A stretch of DNA of 64,000 nucleotides from Flavobacterium piscis (GTDB lineage: Bacteria > Bacteroidota > Bacteroidia > Flavobacteriales > Flavobacteriaceae), in NCBI RefSeq assembly GCF_001686925.1, contig NZ_LVEN01000035.1, forward strand, positions 62,001-126,000, written 5' to 3'. This document shows, piece by piece, positions 1 to 9,300 of the stretch. The translations under genes were made by a program, and so were the position numbers. Below the pieces are notes generated by a model. It ran no database searches. It saw only the letters and a program-made list of their open reading frames with translations, and was not told where the DNA came from. Position 1 is the first letter of the stretch; each line of letters begins with the position of its first letter.

Positions 1-405
1 ATTTCCTTTGTTAAAGTCTTTTGTAGTAAGTGCAGTAACAGATCCTGTCGCGTCTTTCTTTTTAACGCTTCCGTAACCTACCTGAACCACAACTTCTTTT
101 AGCAGATTAGTATCTTCATCAAGAAATACCGTTATGTTTTTTTGGGTGCCAACCGGAATGGTCTGATTAGAATATCCGGTATAGGAAAACGTAATCTGAC
201 TATCTGCTTTTACTCCGGATAATTTAAATTTTCCGTCAAAGTCTGTAGAGGTACTAATATTTGCGCCTGATACTTTTATGTTTACTCCCGGTATGGGCTG
301 TTTGGAAGATTTTTCCAATACAACGCCGGTAATTGTGTTCTGAGCAAAAACACAAAAAGGTAGTAAGAATAATAAAAGTAAAAATTTTGTTTTAATTCTT
401 TTCAT
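1..405 (-). CDS. SusC/RagA-type TonB-linked outer membrane receptor, N-terminal part (cut by window edge)
   Basis: This is the first 135 codons of a gene that runs off the left edge. The start ATG is read on the minus strand at 405. The protein begins with a signal peptide (MKRIKTKFLLLLFLLPFCVFAQ). A carboxypeptidase-regulatory-like domain follows, with 'TGVVLEKSSKQPIPGVNIKV' and 'DFDGKFKLSGV'. Next comes a VVVQVGYGSVKKKDATGSV segment, typical of the TonB-box and plug junction of SusC receptors. The family imports oligosaccharides or peptides across the outer membrane with a SusD lipoprotein; that partner would lie outside the window. The divergent neighbour is a hybrid two-component regulator, the usual controller of such polysaccharide-utilisation loci. 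The substrate cannot be read from this fragment. Confidence 0.9.
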   Translation of the reverse strand, partial: MKRIKTKFLLLLFLLPFCVFAQNTITGVVLEKSSKQPIPGVNIKVSGANISTSTDFDGKFKLSGVKADSQITFSYTGYSNQTIPVGTQKNITVFLDEDTNLLKEVVVQVGYGSVKKKDATGSVTALTTKDFNKGN

Positions 406-960
406 ACTTTTTTAATGGGTTTGGTTTAAGATAGTTTTTGTTTATTAGTGTTGGTTACAAAATGATTGCAGCGTTATATAAGTTGTTTTATAACCTGCTT
501 CTTAAAATAAGTTTATTCACTTTTTTAATAACTAGGAAAAGGTTTTCCTCTGTAAATGGTAATTGAAGTGTTGGTCATGTTTACATTGTTTTTGGTTAAG
601 ATAATTGGTTAGTTTTTTTTGATTGACTTGCTCTGAACAAAAAAGTAAAGCAGTATTACTCAAACGTTGTAGCTTGTCAACTCACTTTGCAAATTAAGTA
701 CAGAGCAAGGTATTTAGACAGGGAAAAATTCATTTATAAAAGGGGACAATTTCGTAAAAGTGTCTGTACAACACTTCATAAAAACATATTATCTATTTTT
801 TTAATTCAAAAAAAATCAAAACATCAATAATTAAGCTTTAAAATAATAGAATTACTAATGAAATAGTTTGTTGTTTTTTAATCGGTTTATTCTGAAAAAA
901 GCAATTTGATACGCTTAAATTTTAAATAAGAAAATTCAAAAAACCTATTAGAAAAAAATT

Positions 961-1104
961 ACCGCAAAGAGCGCTAAGTTTTTTTTCTCTTAGCTTTTAA
1001 AAAAGGAAAAGTTCGCAAAGCTTTGTATTGATTCAGCTTTGCGAACTCTGTGTTTTTTTAAAGCAATCTTAAATAAAAACCTTTGTGTTCTCTGTGGTAA
1101 AAAA
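961..1104. repeat. Intergenic hairpin repeat, copy 1 (ACCGCAAAGAGCGCTAAG family)
   Basis: The left arm starts ACCGCAAAGAGCGCTAAG and the right arm ends CTTTGTGTTCTCTGTGGTA, so the ends are imperfect inverted copies. Inside is a second hairpin, GTTCGCAAAGCTTTG with CAGCTTTGCGAAC. Copies 2 and 3 follow within 330 bp and share the segment AAAGCAATCTTAAATAAAAA. No protein is encoded. Confidence 0.75.
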
Positions 1105-1147
1105 CAATTACTATATTAACCTCAAAACCTTAGAGAAAGAAATATTT

Positions 1148-1290
1148 ACCACAGAGAACGCTAAGTTTTTTTTAATATGATAAGTCTAATAACCACAGAG
1201 ATCACAAAGCTTTGTCTTCATTTAGCTTTGTGATCTTTGTGTTTTTAAAGCAATCTTAAATAAAAATCTTTGTGTTCTCTGTGGTAAAAT
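1148..1290. repeat. Intergenic hairpin repeat, copy 2 (ACCACAGAGAACGCTAAG family)
   Basis: This copy has the same architecture as copy 1. The ends are ACCACAGAGAACGCTAAG and CTTTGTGTTCTCTGTGGTA. The inner hairpin is GATCACAAAGCTTTG with AGCTTTGTGATC. The arms diverge from copy 1 in compensating pairs (GCAAAG against CACAAAG), so the folded shape is kept while the sequence drifts. Confidence 0.75.
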
Positions 1291-1311
1291 AATGTGGCAA
1301 GTATGTTTTTT

Positions 1312-1430
1312 AACTCTTAACTTTTATAAAGCAAAAGTTCAAAAGCTTTGTCTTCATTTAGCTTCGAACTCTGTGTTTTTATTTAAAATTAAGCTTAAAT
1401 AAAATCTTTGTGTTCTCTGCGGTAAAAAAA
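1312..1430. repeat. Intergenic hairpin repeat, copy 3 (degenerate)
   Basis: A shortened copy. It keeps the inner AAGTTCAAAAGCTTTG with TAGCTTCGAACT hairpin and the right end AAATCTTTGTGTTCTCTGCGGTA, but has largely lost the left ACCACAGAG arm. It ends about 245 bp before the regulator's chosen start. Confidence 0.6.
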
Positions 1431-1675
1431 CAACTAGTAAGCATCTTTTTTTCCAAAGCAGTGAGCGTTGATTACAAAAAAACACTAAAATCATAATCCG
1501 CCATTCCTGTAAAAAACCAGTAGTGTTTTTTGAGCATTAGTTAATAAATGTGTTAATTTCGCAAAGTACACAGCTATCAACATATATTCACATAAAAAAA
1601 TTGATCCTGATTTCTAATCACATCCCTTTTATTTTTCGTATATCAAAGAGCAGCATGCTTTTTAAAAAAATTTCT

Positions 1676-4600
1676 ATGAATAAATTAAAGTTCTTTCTTG
1701 TTATTAGTCTTCTGCATCTACATGCATCCGGACAGAATTACCCGATAAGACATCTTGATATTTCATCGGGACTTTCGAACAATTCTGTTGCATCTATATA
1801 TCAGGATCAAAATGGCTATATGTGGTTTGGAACTTTTGATGGACTAAACCGATATGATGGAAATGATTTTAAAGTTTACCGCCATATTCATACCGATCCA
1901 AATTCTATTCAGGGAAATGCTATTAGCTGTATCGAAGGTGATTTTGAAAATAATTTGTGGGTAGGAACAACTGCCGGACCGGTAGTTTTTAATGCAGAGC
2001 AATCTTCTTTTAGTCCGCTGCAATATTATGATACTAATAAAAAAATCAAACCTTTAAACTTTACGGCTTACGAAATAATTGCTGTTCATTCGCTACATAT
2101 GATTCTCGTCGCTACAAAAGAGGGGATTGTAGTTTATAAAGAAGGGGAGAAAATTGGCACGGCAATCCCTTTCAACGGAAAATTAAATTATATCGCAAGA
2201 TCAATAGCTTATAATGCAAAAAAACAAATTTTCTACGTTTTTATCACCGGAACCGGTCTTTGCCAATATGATATTAAATCAAAAAAACTAACACTTCTTA
2301 ACCCTACCATTACAGGTTCAAATTGCATTAAATTGACAAATGACGGACTCTGGATAGGAACAGATGAAGGGGCGTACTTATATAATCATAACCTTAATAC
2401 TTATTCTAAAAATTACTTTCTGGAAAAAACAGTCGTGCGTGATTTTTATCAGCAGGGAAACAGACTCTGGATTGCCACTGATGGTGCGGGCCTTTTTACC
2501 ATTACCAAAAATCAGCCTGCTCCTGTTTTATATCGTGCCAGTGGGCCTGTTTCATTACTAAACAGTAAATCGCTGTATGATATATTTGAAAGCAAAACTG
2601 GAGAAATGTGGTTTGGAACCCTGCGTGGAGGTGTAAGTATGATGGGAGTAAAACCGCTCTATTTTAATCATTTTAAAAGCAAGGATCCGCTGACCAATAA
2701 AGAAGACGAAGATCCGGCTGCCAACTTCATGCTTTCTTTTTGTGAAGACGAAAAGAAAAATATCTGGATTGGTACAGATGGCGCCGGAATGCGATACTGG
2801 AACAGAAAACAAAACACTTACGATGTTTACTCGACCACCTCAGCTGCAGGCAGAAAAATTCAGAGCAATTTTGTTACAAGTATTGTCAGGGATGCTGATA
2901 ATGCCATTTGGGTGGCGATGTGGAAAGGCGGAGTCTGTCGTATTGACCCGAAATCAAAAGCCATTCAGAATTTCTCTATTTATAATCAGATTACCAAAAA
3001 AGCAGAACAGGAATCCTGGCTGCTGTTTATAGACTCAAAAAAAACGCTTTGGCTTGCCGTTACTAATGGCGGAGCATTATATCAATTTGATAAAAAACAA
3101 AACAAATTCATTTGTTACAGCACCGCTTTGCGCGATGTTACTTGTCTCTACGAAACTCAGGACGGAAAAATCTGGGGCGGAACTTTCAATTCCTTTTTTG
3201 AGATCGATACCAAAACAAAAAAAGTAAAAAATTATCATTCAGAGTATACTATTCGATGTATAACCGAAGATGAAAATAAAAATCTTTGGATTGGTACGGT
3301 TGAAGGCGGTTTGCTTTTATTCAACCGAAAAACGGGCACTTTCAAAAAATATACCACACAAAACGGTCTTTCGAGCAATACCATTCTTCGTCTTTTAAAG
3401 GATAAAAAAGGAGATTTATGGATGAGTACGTATCAGGGAATCTCAAGATTAAATCCTAAGAACAATACTTTCAGAAATTTTGGAGTTTCTGATGGACTTC
3501 AGGGCAGTCAGTTTAGCTGGAATGCGGGAACGGAACTTTCGACAGGAGAATTTATTTTTGGAGGTATCAACGGATTCAATGTTTTTGATCCCAATACTAT
3601 AAAAGACAAAAAAAATACGGGTAAGTTTTTATTAAATGATTTGCTGGTGAACAATCAGTCCTTAAAATTGGACAGCCCCTATATTACCGAAAAAAAGCTC
3701 GAAATGATCAGTGGCGCCGAACTTCCTTATGAAAAATCGGCAGTGAGTTTTGATTTTGTTTATCTTGATTATGTCAATTCAGAAAAAATCAATACCGCTT
3801 ACTTTCTTGACGGATGGGACAAAGACTGGAACTATACCTCAAAAAATAACAGGGCAAATTATTCCAGGCTGACGGAAGGCACCTATATTTTTAAAGTAAA
3901 AACAACTGATGTTTTAGGCAACTGGACAAAGGAAGTAACGCTGGCAACAGTAAAAATCCTTCCGCCCTGGTACAGAACATGGTGGGCGTATACTTTTTAC
4001 CTTATCGCTGCTGCCGGGGCCATTTATGCCTATGTACTTTACCACAAAAACAAAGAAAGATTGCGCTACGAAATAAAACTTTCCCGTATGGAACATAAAA
4101 AAGACAAAGAACATGCTGAAAAGCAGTCTTCGATGTTTACTTATATGGCCCATGAGCTGCGCACTCCCCTGTCTCTGATTATAAATCCGCTAAAAAGCGC
4201 GATGGACAGAAAAAACCGTTCTGAAGATGATCTCGATCTGAATCTTGCCTATAAAAATGCCAAAAGATTATTGAGCCTTACAGATCAGTTATTACTGTTT
4301 AGAAAAGCGGAAACAGATCTTGATGAACTCAAAATTTCGAAAATTAATTTAAATAACCTGTGTCGGGAAATCTACGAAAGCTTTACGCAAATGGCTGCGG
4401 TTAAAAGTCTCAATTATCAGTTTATTGAAGAAAAAACACCTGCTGAAATATACGGCGATTACGAAAAAATAGAGATTAGTCTTTTTAATTTAATCTCAAA
4501 TGCTTTCAAATTTACACCAAATAAAGGTGCTATAACGATCGAAATCATCGAGAATACTGCTGATGTTTCTATCATTATATCAGATACCGGAAGCGGTATT

Positions 4601-5746
4601 CCTGAAAATGAAATTGATACTGTTTTTGAAAAATTCAAACAGGTTCAGTCTAAAGCCAGCAACGGATTTGGAATAGGTCTTTATGTAGTCAAATATTTTG
4701 TAAATAAACATCACGGCGAAATACAGTGTAAAAGCGAATTAGGAAAAGGTACTTCGTTTACTATTATTCTTCCAAAAGGAAAAAGTCACTTTGCAGCAAT
4801 GAGCATCAATGAAAATCATCCTCAAATGTCGCCTCTTGTTGGGGAACTTTTAGAAGGAATGCCTGCTGATAATCAAAATACTCATGAAGACAAAAGTCAG
4901 CCCTCAAATCCTGAAAATATACAGTCAGCATTAATCAGTACCAAAAAAGTACTTTTAATTGTTGAAGACAATCCTGAAATGAATCATTATCTGGTGCAGC
5001 TTTTTTTCAACAACTATATTGTTTATTCGGCAGCAAATGGTCTCGAAGGTTTAAAACTTGTCGAAAAACACCTGCCGGATATTGTGCTGAGTGATATTTC
5101 GATGGAAGGCATGAACGGTTTGGATTTATGTAAAAAAATCAAGCAAAATGATGATTTAAGCCATATTCCGGTTATACTTCTCACAGCTACCACCAGCAAT
5201 GATATTCACTTGCAAAGTATTACCGAAGGTGCAGACGACTATGTCACGAAACCTTTTGACAGCGATATACTTCTGGCACGTGTAGATGCTGTTCTTAGAA
5301 ACAGAGGGCAATTGCGCAAGTATTACTTAGACAGTATTACACTTCGAGAAAATGTCAATAAAGTTCCTGTTGAATACAAAGAATTCCTTGATAAATGCAT
5401 CGAAATCGTCGAAGCCAATCTTGAAAACAGTGAGTTTAACCTCAAAACTTTTTCTGCTGCAATGGGAATGAGTCATTCAAGTCTCTACAAAAAAATTAAA
5501 GCCATTTCAGGACAAACCGTCAATGTTTTTATAAGATCGATCAGAATCCGAAGAGCGGCTGTAATTATGCTTACAGAAAATATTAATATCGCGCAGGTAG
5601 GCCCTCAGGTAGGTATAGAAGATCAGCGTTATTTCCGTCAGCAGTTCGTGAAATTATTTGGGATGAAACCTTCTGAGTATATTAAAAAATACAGAAATTC
5701 TTTTAATAAGGAGTTGAATATTATTCAGAAGAGAGATGTAACGTAG
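1676..5746 (+). CDS. Hybrid two-component system regulator (sensor, kinase, receiver, AraC output)
   Basis: This single-protein sensor and transcription factor of about 1356 residues is of the kind that controls Bacteroidota polysaccharide-utilisation loci. After a signal peptide (1-19) comes a periplasmic beta-propeller of repeated 'IWIGTDGAG / LWIGTVEGG' units to about residue 690. A Y_Y_Y domain and one membrane segment near 768-790 follow. The cytoplasmic part has a HisKA domain (FTYMAHELRTPLS, His826), an ATPase domain with 'SDTGSGIPE' and 'GFGIGLYVVKYF', a receiver with phospho-acceptor Asp1140 (VLSDISMEG) and a C-terminal AraC helix-turn-helix. I chose ATG 1676 because the signal peptide starts there; frames reaching back to GTG 1550 add 42 unlikely residues. 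The divergent SusC-like gene is its probable target. Confidence 0.93.
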   Translation: MNKLKFFLVISLLHLHASGQNYPIRHLDISSGLSNNSVASIYQDQNGYMWFGTFDGLNRYDGNDFKVYRHIHTDPNSIQGNAISCIEGDFENNLWVGTTAGPVVFNAEQSSFSPLQYYDTNKKIKPLNFTAYEIIAVHSLHMILVATKEGIVVYKEGEKIGTAIPFNGKLNYIARSIAYNAKKQIFYVFITGTGLCQYDIKSKKLTLLNPTITGSNCIKLTNDGLWIGTDEGAYLYNHNLNTYSKNYFLEKTVVRDFYQQGNRLWIATDGAGLFTITKNQPAPVLYRASGPVSLLNSKSLYDIFESKTGEMWFGTLRGGVSMMGVKPLYFNHFKSKDPLTNKEDEDPAANFMLSFCEDEKKNIWIGTDGAGMRYWNRKQNTYDVYSTTSAAGRKIQSNFVTSIVRDADNAIWVAMWKGGVCRIDPKSKAIQNFSIYNQITKKAEQESWLLFIDSKKTLWLAVTNGGALYQFDKKQNKFICYSTALRDVTCLYETQDGKIWGGTFNSFFEIDTKTKKVKNYHSEYTIRCITEDENKNLWIGTVEGGLLLFNRKTGTFKKYTTQNGLSSNTILRLLKDKKGDLWMSTYQGISRLNPKNNTFRNFGVSDGLQGSQFSWNAGTELSTGEFIFGGINGFNVFDPNTIKDKKNTGKFLLNDLLVNNQSLKLDSPYITEKKLEMISGAELPYEKSAVSFDFVYLDYVNSEKINTAYFLDGWDKDWNYTSKNNRANYSRLTEGTYIFKVKTTDVLGNWTKEVTLATVKILPPWYRTWWAYTFYLIAAAGAIYAYVLYHKNKERLRYEIKLSRMEHKKDKEHAEKQSSMFTYMAHELRTPLSLIINPLKSAMDRKNRSEDDLDLNLAYKNAKRLLSLTDQLLLFRKAETDLDELKISKINLNNLCREIYESFTQMAAVKSLNYQFIEEKTPAEIYGDYEKIEISLFNLISNAFKFTPNKGAITIEIIENTADVSIIISDTGSGIPENEIDTVFEKFKQVQSKASNGFGIGLYVVKYFVNKHHGEIQCKSELGKGTSFTIILPKGKSHFAAMSINENHPQMSPLVGELLEGMPADNQNTHEDKSQPSNPENIQSALISTKKVLLIVEDNPEMNHYLVQLFFNNYIVYSAANGLEGLKLVEKHLPDIVLSDISMEGMNGLDLCKKIKQNDDLSHIPVILLTATTSNDIHLQSITEGADDYVTKPFDSDILLARVDAVLRNRGQLRKYYLDSITLRENVNKVPVEYKEFLDKCIEIVEANLENSEFNLKTFSAAMGMSHSSLYKKIKAISGQTVNVFIRSIRIRRAAVIMLTENINIAQVGPQVGIEDQRYFRQQFVKLFGMKPSEYIKKYRNSFNKELNIIQKRDVT

Positions 5747-5789
5747 TTATGATTTTTAACGAATAAAATAAACTTTTAATTATAATTTA

Positions 5790-6347
5790 ATGAATAATCG
5801 CATCGCTAAAGAATTGATAGAAATGGCGCATCATGACCTGCAGGTACGCGAAGAACTTTTAAAAGAAGGGAAACTTTCACCTGGCTATAATCCTGATATG
5901 GAGCGCGTGCATCTGGAGAATGCGAAACGACTTAACGAAATCATCAATGCCATCGGCTACCCTACAAAATCAATTGTTGGCGAAGAAGCTAGTCAGGCAG
6001 CATGGCTGATTGTTCAGCACGCCATCAGTTTGCCGGTTTTTATGAAAAGATGTTATACGCTAATATCCGAAGCTGGTGATGAAGTCAGTCCGCAAAACTT
6101 TGCTTACCTGCATGACAGAATATGCTATTTTGAAGGAAGACCACAGAAATTCGGCACTCAGTTTGACAGCAACGGAATGTATCCCGTCGAAAATAAGACC
6201 GAAATGATACGCTTGCGCAAAGAACTACAACTTGACGCACACGACGAAAAATCTATAGTAGAGTTCATCCCTTCGGTTCATAAAACGGGCTTGCATCAAA
6301 ATGATGCGGAGTTTAATCATTGGAGAAAGCAGGTTGGATGGTTATGA
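5790..6347 (+). CDS. DUF6624-like protein
   Basis: A soluble protein of 185 residues with no signal peptide. The pattern 'GYPTKSIVGEEASQAAWLIVQHA' followed by a conserved 'LHDRICYFEGRPQKFGTQF' block resembles the DUF6624 family, whose function is unknown. It starts 43 bp after the hybrid regulator and could be cotranscribed with it. I assign it from remembered motif shape only; no catalytic residues can be named. Confidence 0.65.
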   Translation: MNNRIAKELIEMAHHDLQVREELLKEGKLSPGYNPDMERVHLENAKRLNEIINAIGYPTKSIVGEEASQAAWLIVQHAISLPVFMKRCYTLISEAGDEVSPQNFAYLHDRICYFEGRPQKFGTQFDSNGMYPVENKTEMIRLRKELQLDAHDEKSIVEFIPSVHKTGLHQNDAEFNHWRKQVGWL

Positions 6348-6425
6348 GCCTTTCTGAATATTTTAAAATATAAGAAATGACATTTTTTTTACAACTAAAA
6401 AGCCACAAACTGATTCTTTAATTGT

Positions 6426-6842
6426 TTAATACCGACTAACTACATTAGGATAATGTGGATTAAAATGCTGCAGAATTACTTTGGGTGTTGCAATAATTTC
6501 TTTGCGAATACTATCAAACCATTCGACCTCTTTCGTCACTTCAGCACAGCATTCGTTTTTTGAGTTGAAAAAGCTACTTTTAATTTTGATTGTATCATTG
6601 ATATAACAATGTTTCATCTCCACAAAAAAAGGTTCAGTAAACATTAAATTTTTATAGCAAACCAGTTCATGATGTCCTTCCTGCAAACCCAGATGCAAAG
6701 CATTGAGTTTCTCTTTTGAAAATCCGTTATTAAATAAAAAATGATATAATAATCGAAGCGTGTATGAAATATAGGCGGTATTTTCCATTACCATATAATC
6801 ATTTACATCTTCGCCGGCAACAACGTAATTTTTGCAGATCAT
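6426..6842 (-). CDS. HotDog-fold thioesterase-like protein
   Basis: A protein of 138 residues. It shows the pattern of 4HBT/HotDog proteins: an early 'NTAYISYTLRLLYHFLFNNGF' helix, a 'FFVEMKHCYINDTIKIKSSFF' strand region, and 'CCAEVTKEVEWFDSIRKEII'. Such proteins usually hydrolyse acyl-CoA or other thioesters. The usual catalytic Asp or Glu on the long helix is not obvious, so the substrate is unknown and activity unproven. It is preceded by the terminator of the YceI gene and is probably transcribed alone. Confidence 0.5.
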   Translation of the reverse strand: MICKNYVVAGEDVNDYMVMENTAYISYTLRLLYHFLFNNGFSKEKLNALHLGLQEGHHELVCYKNLMFTEPFFVEMKHCYINDTIKIKSSFFNSKNECCAEVTKEVEWFDSIRKEIIATPKVILQHFNPHYPNVVSRY

Positions 6843-6865
6843 TTAGATTCAGTTAGAGTTATTAA

Positions 6866-6900
6866 AAAAAGAGGCCAGTTCATTAATGAAACTGACCTCA
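6866..6900 (-). terminator. Terminator after the YceI gene
   Basis: Read on the minus strand, GAGGTCAGTTTCATT pairs with AATGAACTGGCCTC with one or two wobble or mismatched pairs. A run of seven T follows. It lies about 100 bp downstream of the yceI-like stop at 6999, so it closes that operon and insulates the next gene. Confidence 0.75.
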
Positions 6901-6998
6901 GGCAATAGTCATGTTTAATGATCTTCCAAATCAAAAAAAGTTCTCTTTAGCTAATATGCGATGGGTAATTTCTATTAGCTAAATAGTTACTGACAGTG

Positions 6999-7553
6999 TT
7001 ATTTTACCAATAAAAAATTATAGCTGATTTTTATTTTATCCGCAATTTTTTTTCTAACCATGCTTGGTATCTCGATATCAAAATCTTCAGGTTTTACTTC
7101 GAATGCACCAATGGCATTAACTCCGTTGGCCGCTTTTGAAATTTTTACGATTACCGTAACAGGTTTTGTTTTTCCGTGAATAGTAAGATCGCCTTTCAAG
7201 GTAAAATTTTTAGCTGTGCTTGTGATTTTTGCACTGTCAAAATCTTCTATTTTCCCTTTTAATGTTGCTTTCGAAAACTTTTCAGACTCCATATAATTTT
7301 CATTAAAATGTTCCTCCATCAGAGCCACTTTAAAACGAAAACCTTTTATAAGAACCAAAGCCGCAAAATCGCCTGTTGATTGTTCTAAAACAGCAGATAC
7401 ACTTTTGTTCTCGGCAGCCACTTCTTCATAAGAAGGCATTGTAGCCTGAAATTTTATATTTCCTGTTTTTGTGATCAGTTTTTGCGCAAATCCATTTGTA
7501 TTGACAACTATTATCAGTAGTAATACAAAGAAATTTATAAGTTGTTTTTTCAT
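6999..7553 (-). CDS. YceI-family periplasmic lipocalin-like protein
   Basis: A secreted protein of 184 residues with a signal peptide (MKKQLINFFVLLLIIVVNTN, cleavage near FAQ). It carries the YceI pattern: 'TKTGNIKFQATMP' strands, 'FKVALMEEHFNENYMESEKF', 'TAKNFTLKGDLTIHGKTKPV', then a closing 'DKIKISYNFLLVK'. YceI proteins fold as lipocalin-like barrels that bind polyisoprenoids such as quinones in the periplasm. It starts 5 bp after the stop of the cytochrome c gene, so the two are surely cotranscribed. That fits a role in envelope redox or lipid-quinone handling, which is inference. Confidence 0.85.
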   Translation of the reverse strand: MKKQLINFFVLLLIIVVNTNGFAQKLITKTGNIKFQATMPSYEEVAAENKSVSAVLEQSTGDFAALVLIKGFRFKVALMEEHFNENYMESEKFSKATLKGKIEDFDSAKITSTAKNFTLKGDLTIHGKTKPVTVIVKISKAANGVNAIGAFEVKPEDFDIEIPSMVRKKIADKIKISYNFLLVK

Positions 7554-7558
7554 AATAA

Positions 7559-7957
7559 TTAATTTTCTTTAAGTCCGTCAGTATTCCATTTTACAATTAC
7601 ATCAATATTGGCCTGAGACATTCTTCCTGCTTGCGGCATAATCCCTTGTTGTCCTGTTTGCAGTTGAATACGGTTTAATAAACCAGCATTTTCAACCGCA
7701 GCTTTTACTTCGGCATAAGTCGTTAAAGGCCTGAAACCTGCAGATCTTCCTGCCTGATGGCAGCCTGTACAATTGCCATCAATAATTGATTTTACGTTTT
7801 TAGTGTAGCTGGTTGCCACCACCGGATCAGTCCCGGGCGTTCCCGTTCCCGGAGGTGTTACTGCTCCCGGAGGCGTTTCGATATCCTGATAAGTATCGGC
7901 ATCGCTACAGCTTGTTAGTGCAAAAAGTAAAATTGTTATTGCTATTAATCTCTTCAT
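7559..7957 (-). CDS. Small c-type cytochrome lipoprotein
   Basis: A protein of 132 residues with a lipobox (LFALTSCSD, Cys17), so it is lipid-anchored outside the inner membrane. A Pro/Gly/Thr-rich linker (about 28-46) leads into one haem domain with a CXXCH motif (Cys63-Thr-Gly-Cys66-His67). Met107 in 'GIMPQAG' is a plausible sixth haem ligand. 'CTGCHQAGRSAGFRPLTTY' resembles the cytochrome c domains found in Bacteroidota lipoproteins. It sits between a DUF5777 barrel gene (20 bp upstream) and yceI (5 bp downstream). A short electron-transfer role in the periplasm or outer membrane is likely; partners are unknown. Confidence 0.88.
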   Translation of the reverse strand: MKRLIAITILLFALTSCSDADTYQDIETPPGAVTPPGTGTPGTDPVVATSYTKNVKSIIDGNCTGCHQAGRSAGFRPLTTYAEVKAAVENAGLLNRIQLQTGQQGIMPQAGRMSQANIDVIVKWNTDGLKEN

Positions 7958-7977
7958 AATGTGTCTGTTTATAGTTT

Positions 7978-8820
7978 TTAAAATACTCTGTATAAGTTAA
8001 ATCCAAAAAAGAAATCTCCTTTACCCCAGTTGCCGGAAGCATTGGTAAGATATCCGCTCTCGCTCATTGATTGAGAATTGGTAAATATCAATTGAAAAAC
8101 ATGCCCGCCTGTCTCTATATCAAGACCTACAGACAAAGGATTTTCATAAAAACCAGGAGTATCAAAATTGTGCATGTATTCTAAGTTTACAGATAATCTT
8201 TTGGTGATTTTATAGCGACCGCCGCCTCCAAATGAAAATTGATTATCATTTTCGATTGTCGGATTGTAAAGGTTTTTATGAATAAAAGAAGGTACTAGCT
8301 CAAGAGATAGCCTTTCGTTAATTTTTCTTGACACCAATAACTGCTGTACATAAGTCGTGCGGTGCTTAAATTCCAGTCCTGGATATTGGTCTTTTTCTAA
8401 AAAACTATTAATATCGGCAACACTGTATCCAACAATGTCAACAGGAAAATTGGCATTTTGCCTCGCCATTCTGTATTTTAATCCGGTCTCGTACATTTTG
8501 TTTAATGTATGTCTGGAAAGACTGACCGATAACCAGTCTGTAACGCCATAAATTCCCCCTAGCTTAGTGGTTGCATTATCAAGACCAAAAAAACTATCAA
8601 AACCATCTTTTACAGTACCAAAACGATGTGAGACTACAAAATAGAACTCTTTTTTTGCTGCCATTTTTGTTGTTTGTAACGTTACAACCTGTAATGCTTT
8701 AAAAGTTGCTGCAGCATAACTATCTTCTACCTGAGTCGAATCCAGATCTTTGAGCAGATCCTCTTGCGAATAAGCCATCGTCGCCAAAAAAAGGCAGATT
8801 GGGATTAAAAATTTCTTCAT
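7978..8820 (-). CDS. DUF5777-family beta-barrel protein
   Basis: A protein of 280 residues with a signal peptide (MKKFLIPICLFLATMAYSQ). Amphipathic strands alternate throughout ('KEFYFVVSHRFG', 'YGVTDWLSVSLSRH', 'YKITKRLSVNLEYMHNFD'), and it ends 'FFFGFNLYRVF' with a C-terminal aromatic residue, as outer-membrane barrels do. It matches what I know of the DUF5777 barrel family of Bacteroidota, which often neighbours cytochrome c and YceI genes. The function is not established. It is 8 bp from the upstream OB-fold gene, so it belongs to one operon. Confidence 0.8.
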   Translation of the reverse strand: MKKFLIPICLFLATMAYSQEDLLKDLDSTQVEDSYAAATFKALQVVTLQTTKMAAKKEFYFVVSHRFGTVKDGFDSFFGLDNATTKLGGIYGVTDWLSVSLSRHTLNKMYETGLKYRMARQNANFPVDIVGYSVADINSFLEKDQYPGLEFKHRTTYVQQLLVSRKINERLSLELVPSFIHKNLYNPTIENDNQFSFGGGGRYKITKRLSVNLEYMHNFDTPGFYENPLSVGLDIETGGHVFQLIFTNSQSMSESGYLTNASGNWGKGDFFFGFNLYRVF

Positions 8821-8828
8821 AAAATTGA

Positions 8829-9233
8829 TTAATTGTTTTGTTTATTAATGGTACACTGATCTAGTTTAATCTCCTGAAAAAGCTCATCATAACCTATGCA
8901 CTTTCCTTTTACCGTCACATTTTTATTGGTAATTTTCTCTTTTATTTTTTGAGTAAAAAGACAAAAAACAGTACTTTCAAGGAGGATCACAGAGTCTGTT
9001 TGTTTGGTAATTTCACCCGTTATTTCAATAGTTTTATTGAGATATAATGAATCTGCTTTTTGTGGATTTGAGGTATAGTCTTTACTTAATTTTGCTGCTG
9101 TAAGACTAAAATCCGGCATTTCGGATGCGATATTGCGTGCTTCCTTATAAAGAAATCCGTAATAAAAATAATAGCCCGCAGGAATCAGCAAAAGCAAGAC
9201 TACAATTATTAGTGTTATTCTTTTCCTTTTCAT
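8829..9233 (-). CDS. Membrane-anchored OB-fold (tRNA_anti-like) protein
   Basis: A protein of 134 residues: one N-terminal membrane segment (about 7-25) followed by an extracytoplasmic domain with 'YLNKTIEITGEITKQTDSVILLES' and 'NKNVTVKGKCIGYDELFQEIKLDQCTI'. That is the strand pattern of the tRNA_anti-like OB-fold family. Despite the name, a periplasmic copy is unlikely to bind tRNA. It is the first gene of a tight block (OB-fold, DUF5777, cytochrome c, YceI), with gaps of 8, 20 and 5 bp. The role is unknown. Confidence 0.7.
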   Translation of the reverse strand: MKRKRITLIIVVLLLLIPAGYYFYYGFLYKEARNIASEMPDFSLTAAKLSKDYTSNPQKADSLYLNKTIEITGEITKQTDSVILLESTVFCLFTQKIKEKITNKNVTVKGKCIGYDELFQEIKLDQCTINKQNN

Positions 9234-9300
9234 AAATAGATTTTAAATGCTGTTTTATCCGGTTATATGAAGTTGTATACCAGGATTTTACTTTATAAGT

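Larger units (their letters stand above)
406..1675. other. Long AT-rich spacer between SusC-like gene and hybrid regulator
   Basis: No convincing gene lies in this 1.27 kb stretch. A reading frame of the regulator extends back to a GTG at 1550, but the codons before 1676 look non-coding. The left half (406-960) is very AT-rich and should hold the promoter of the SusC-like gene and binding sites for the adjacent regulator. The right half (961-1430) is filled by three related hairpin repeats, described separately. Confidence 0.7.

Noticed and set aside
961..1430. Possible CRISPR array in the repeated region
   Set aside because: The repeats are long, unequal hairpins without regular spacers, and there are no cas genes.
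1550..1675. Upstream extension of the hybrid regulator from a GTG
   Set aside because: The signal peptide begins at ATG 1676, and the extra 42 residues do not look like a coding leader.
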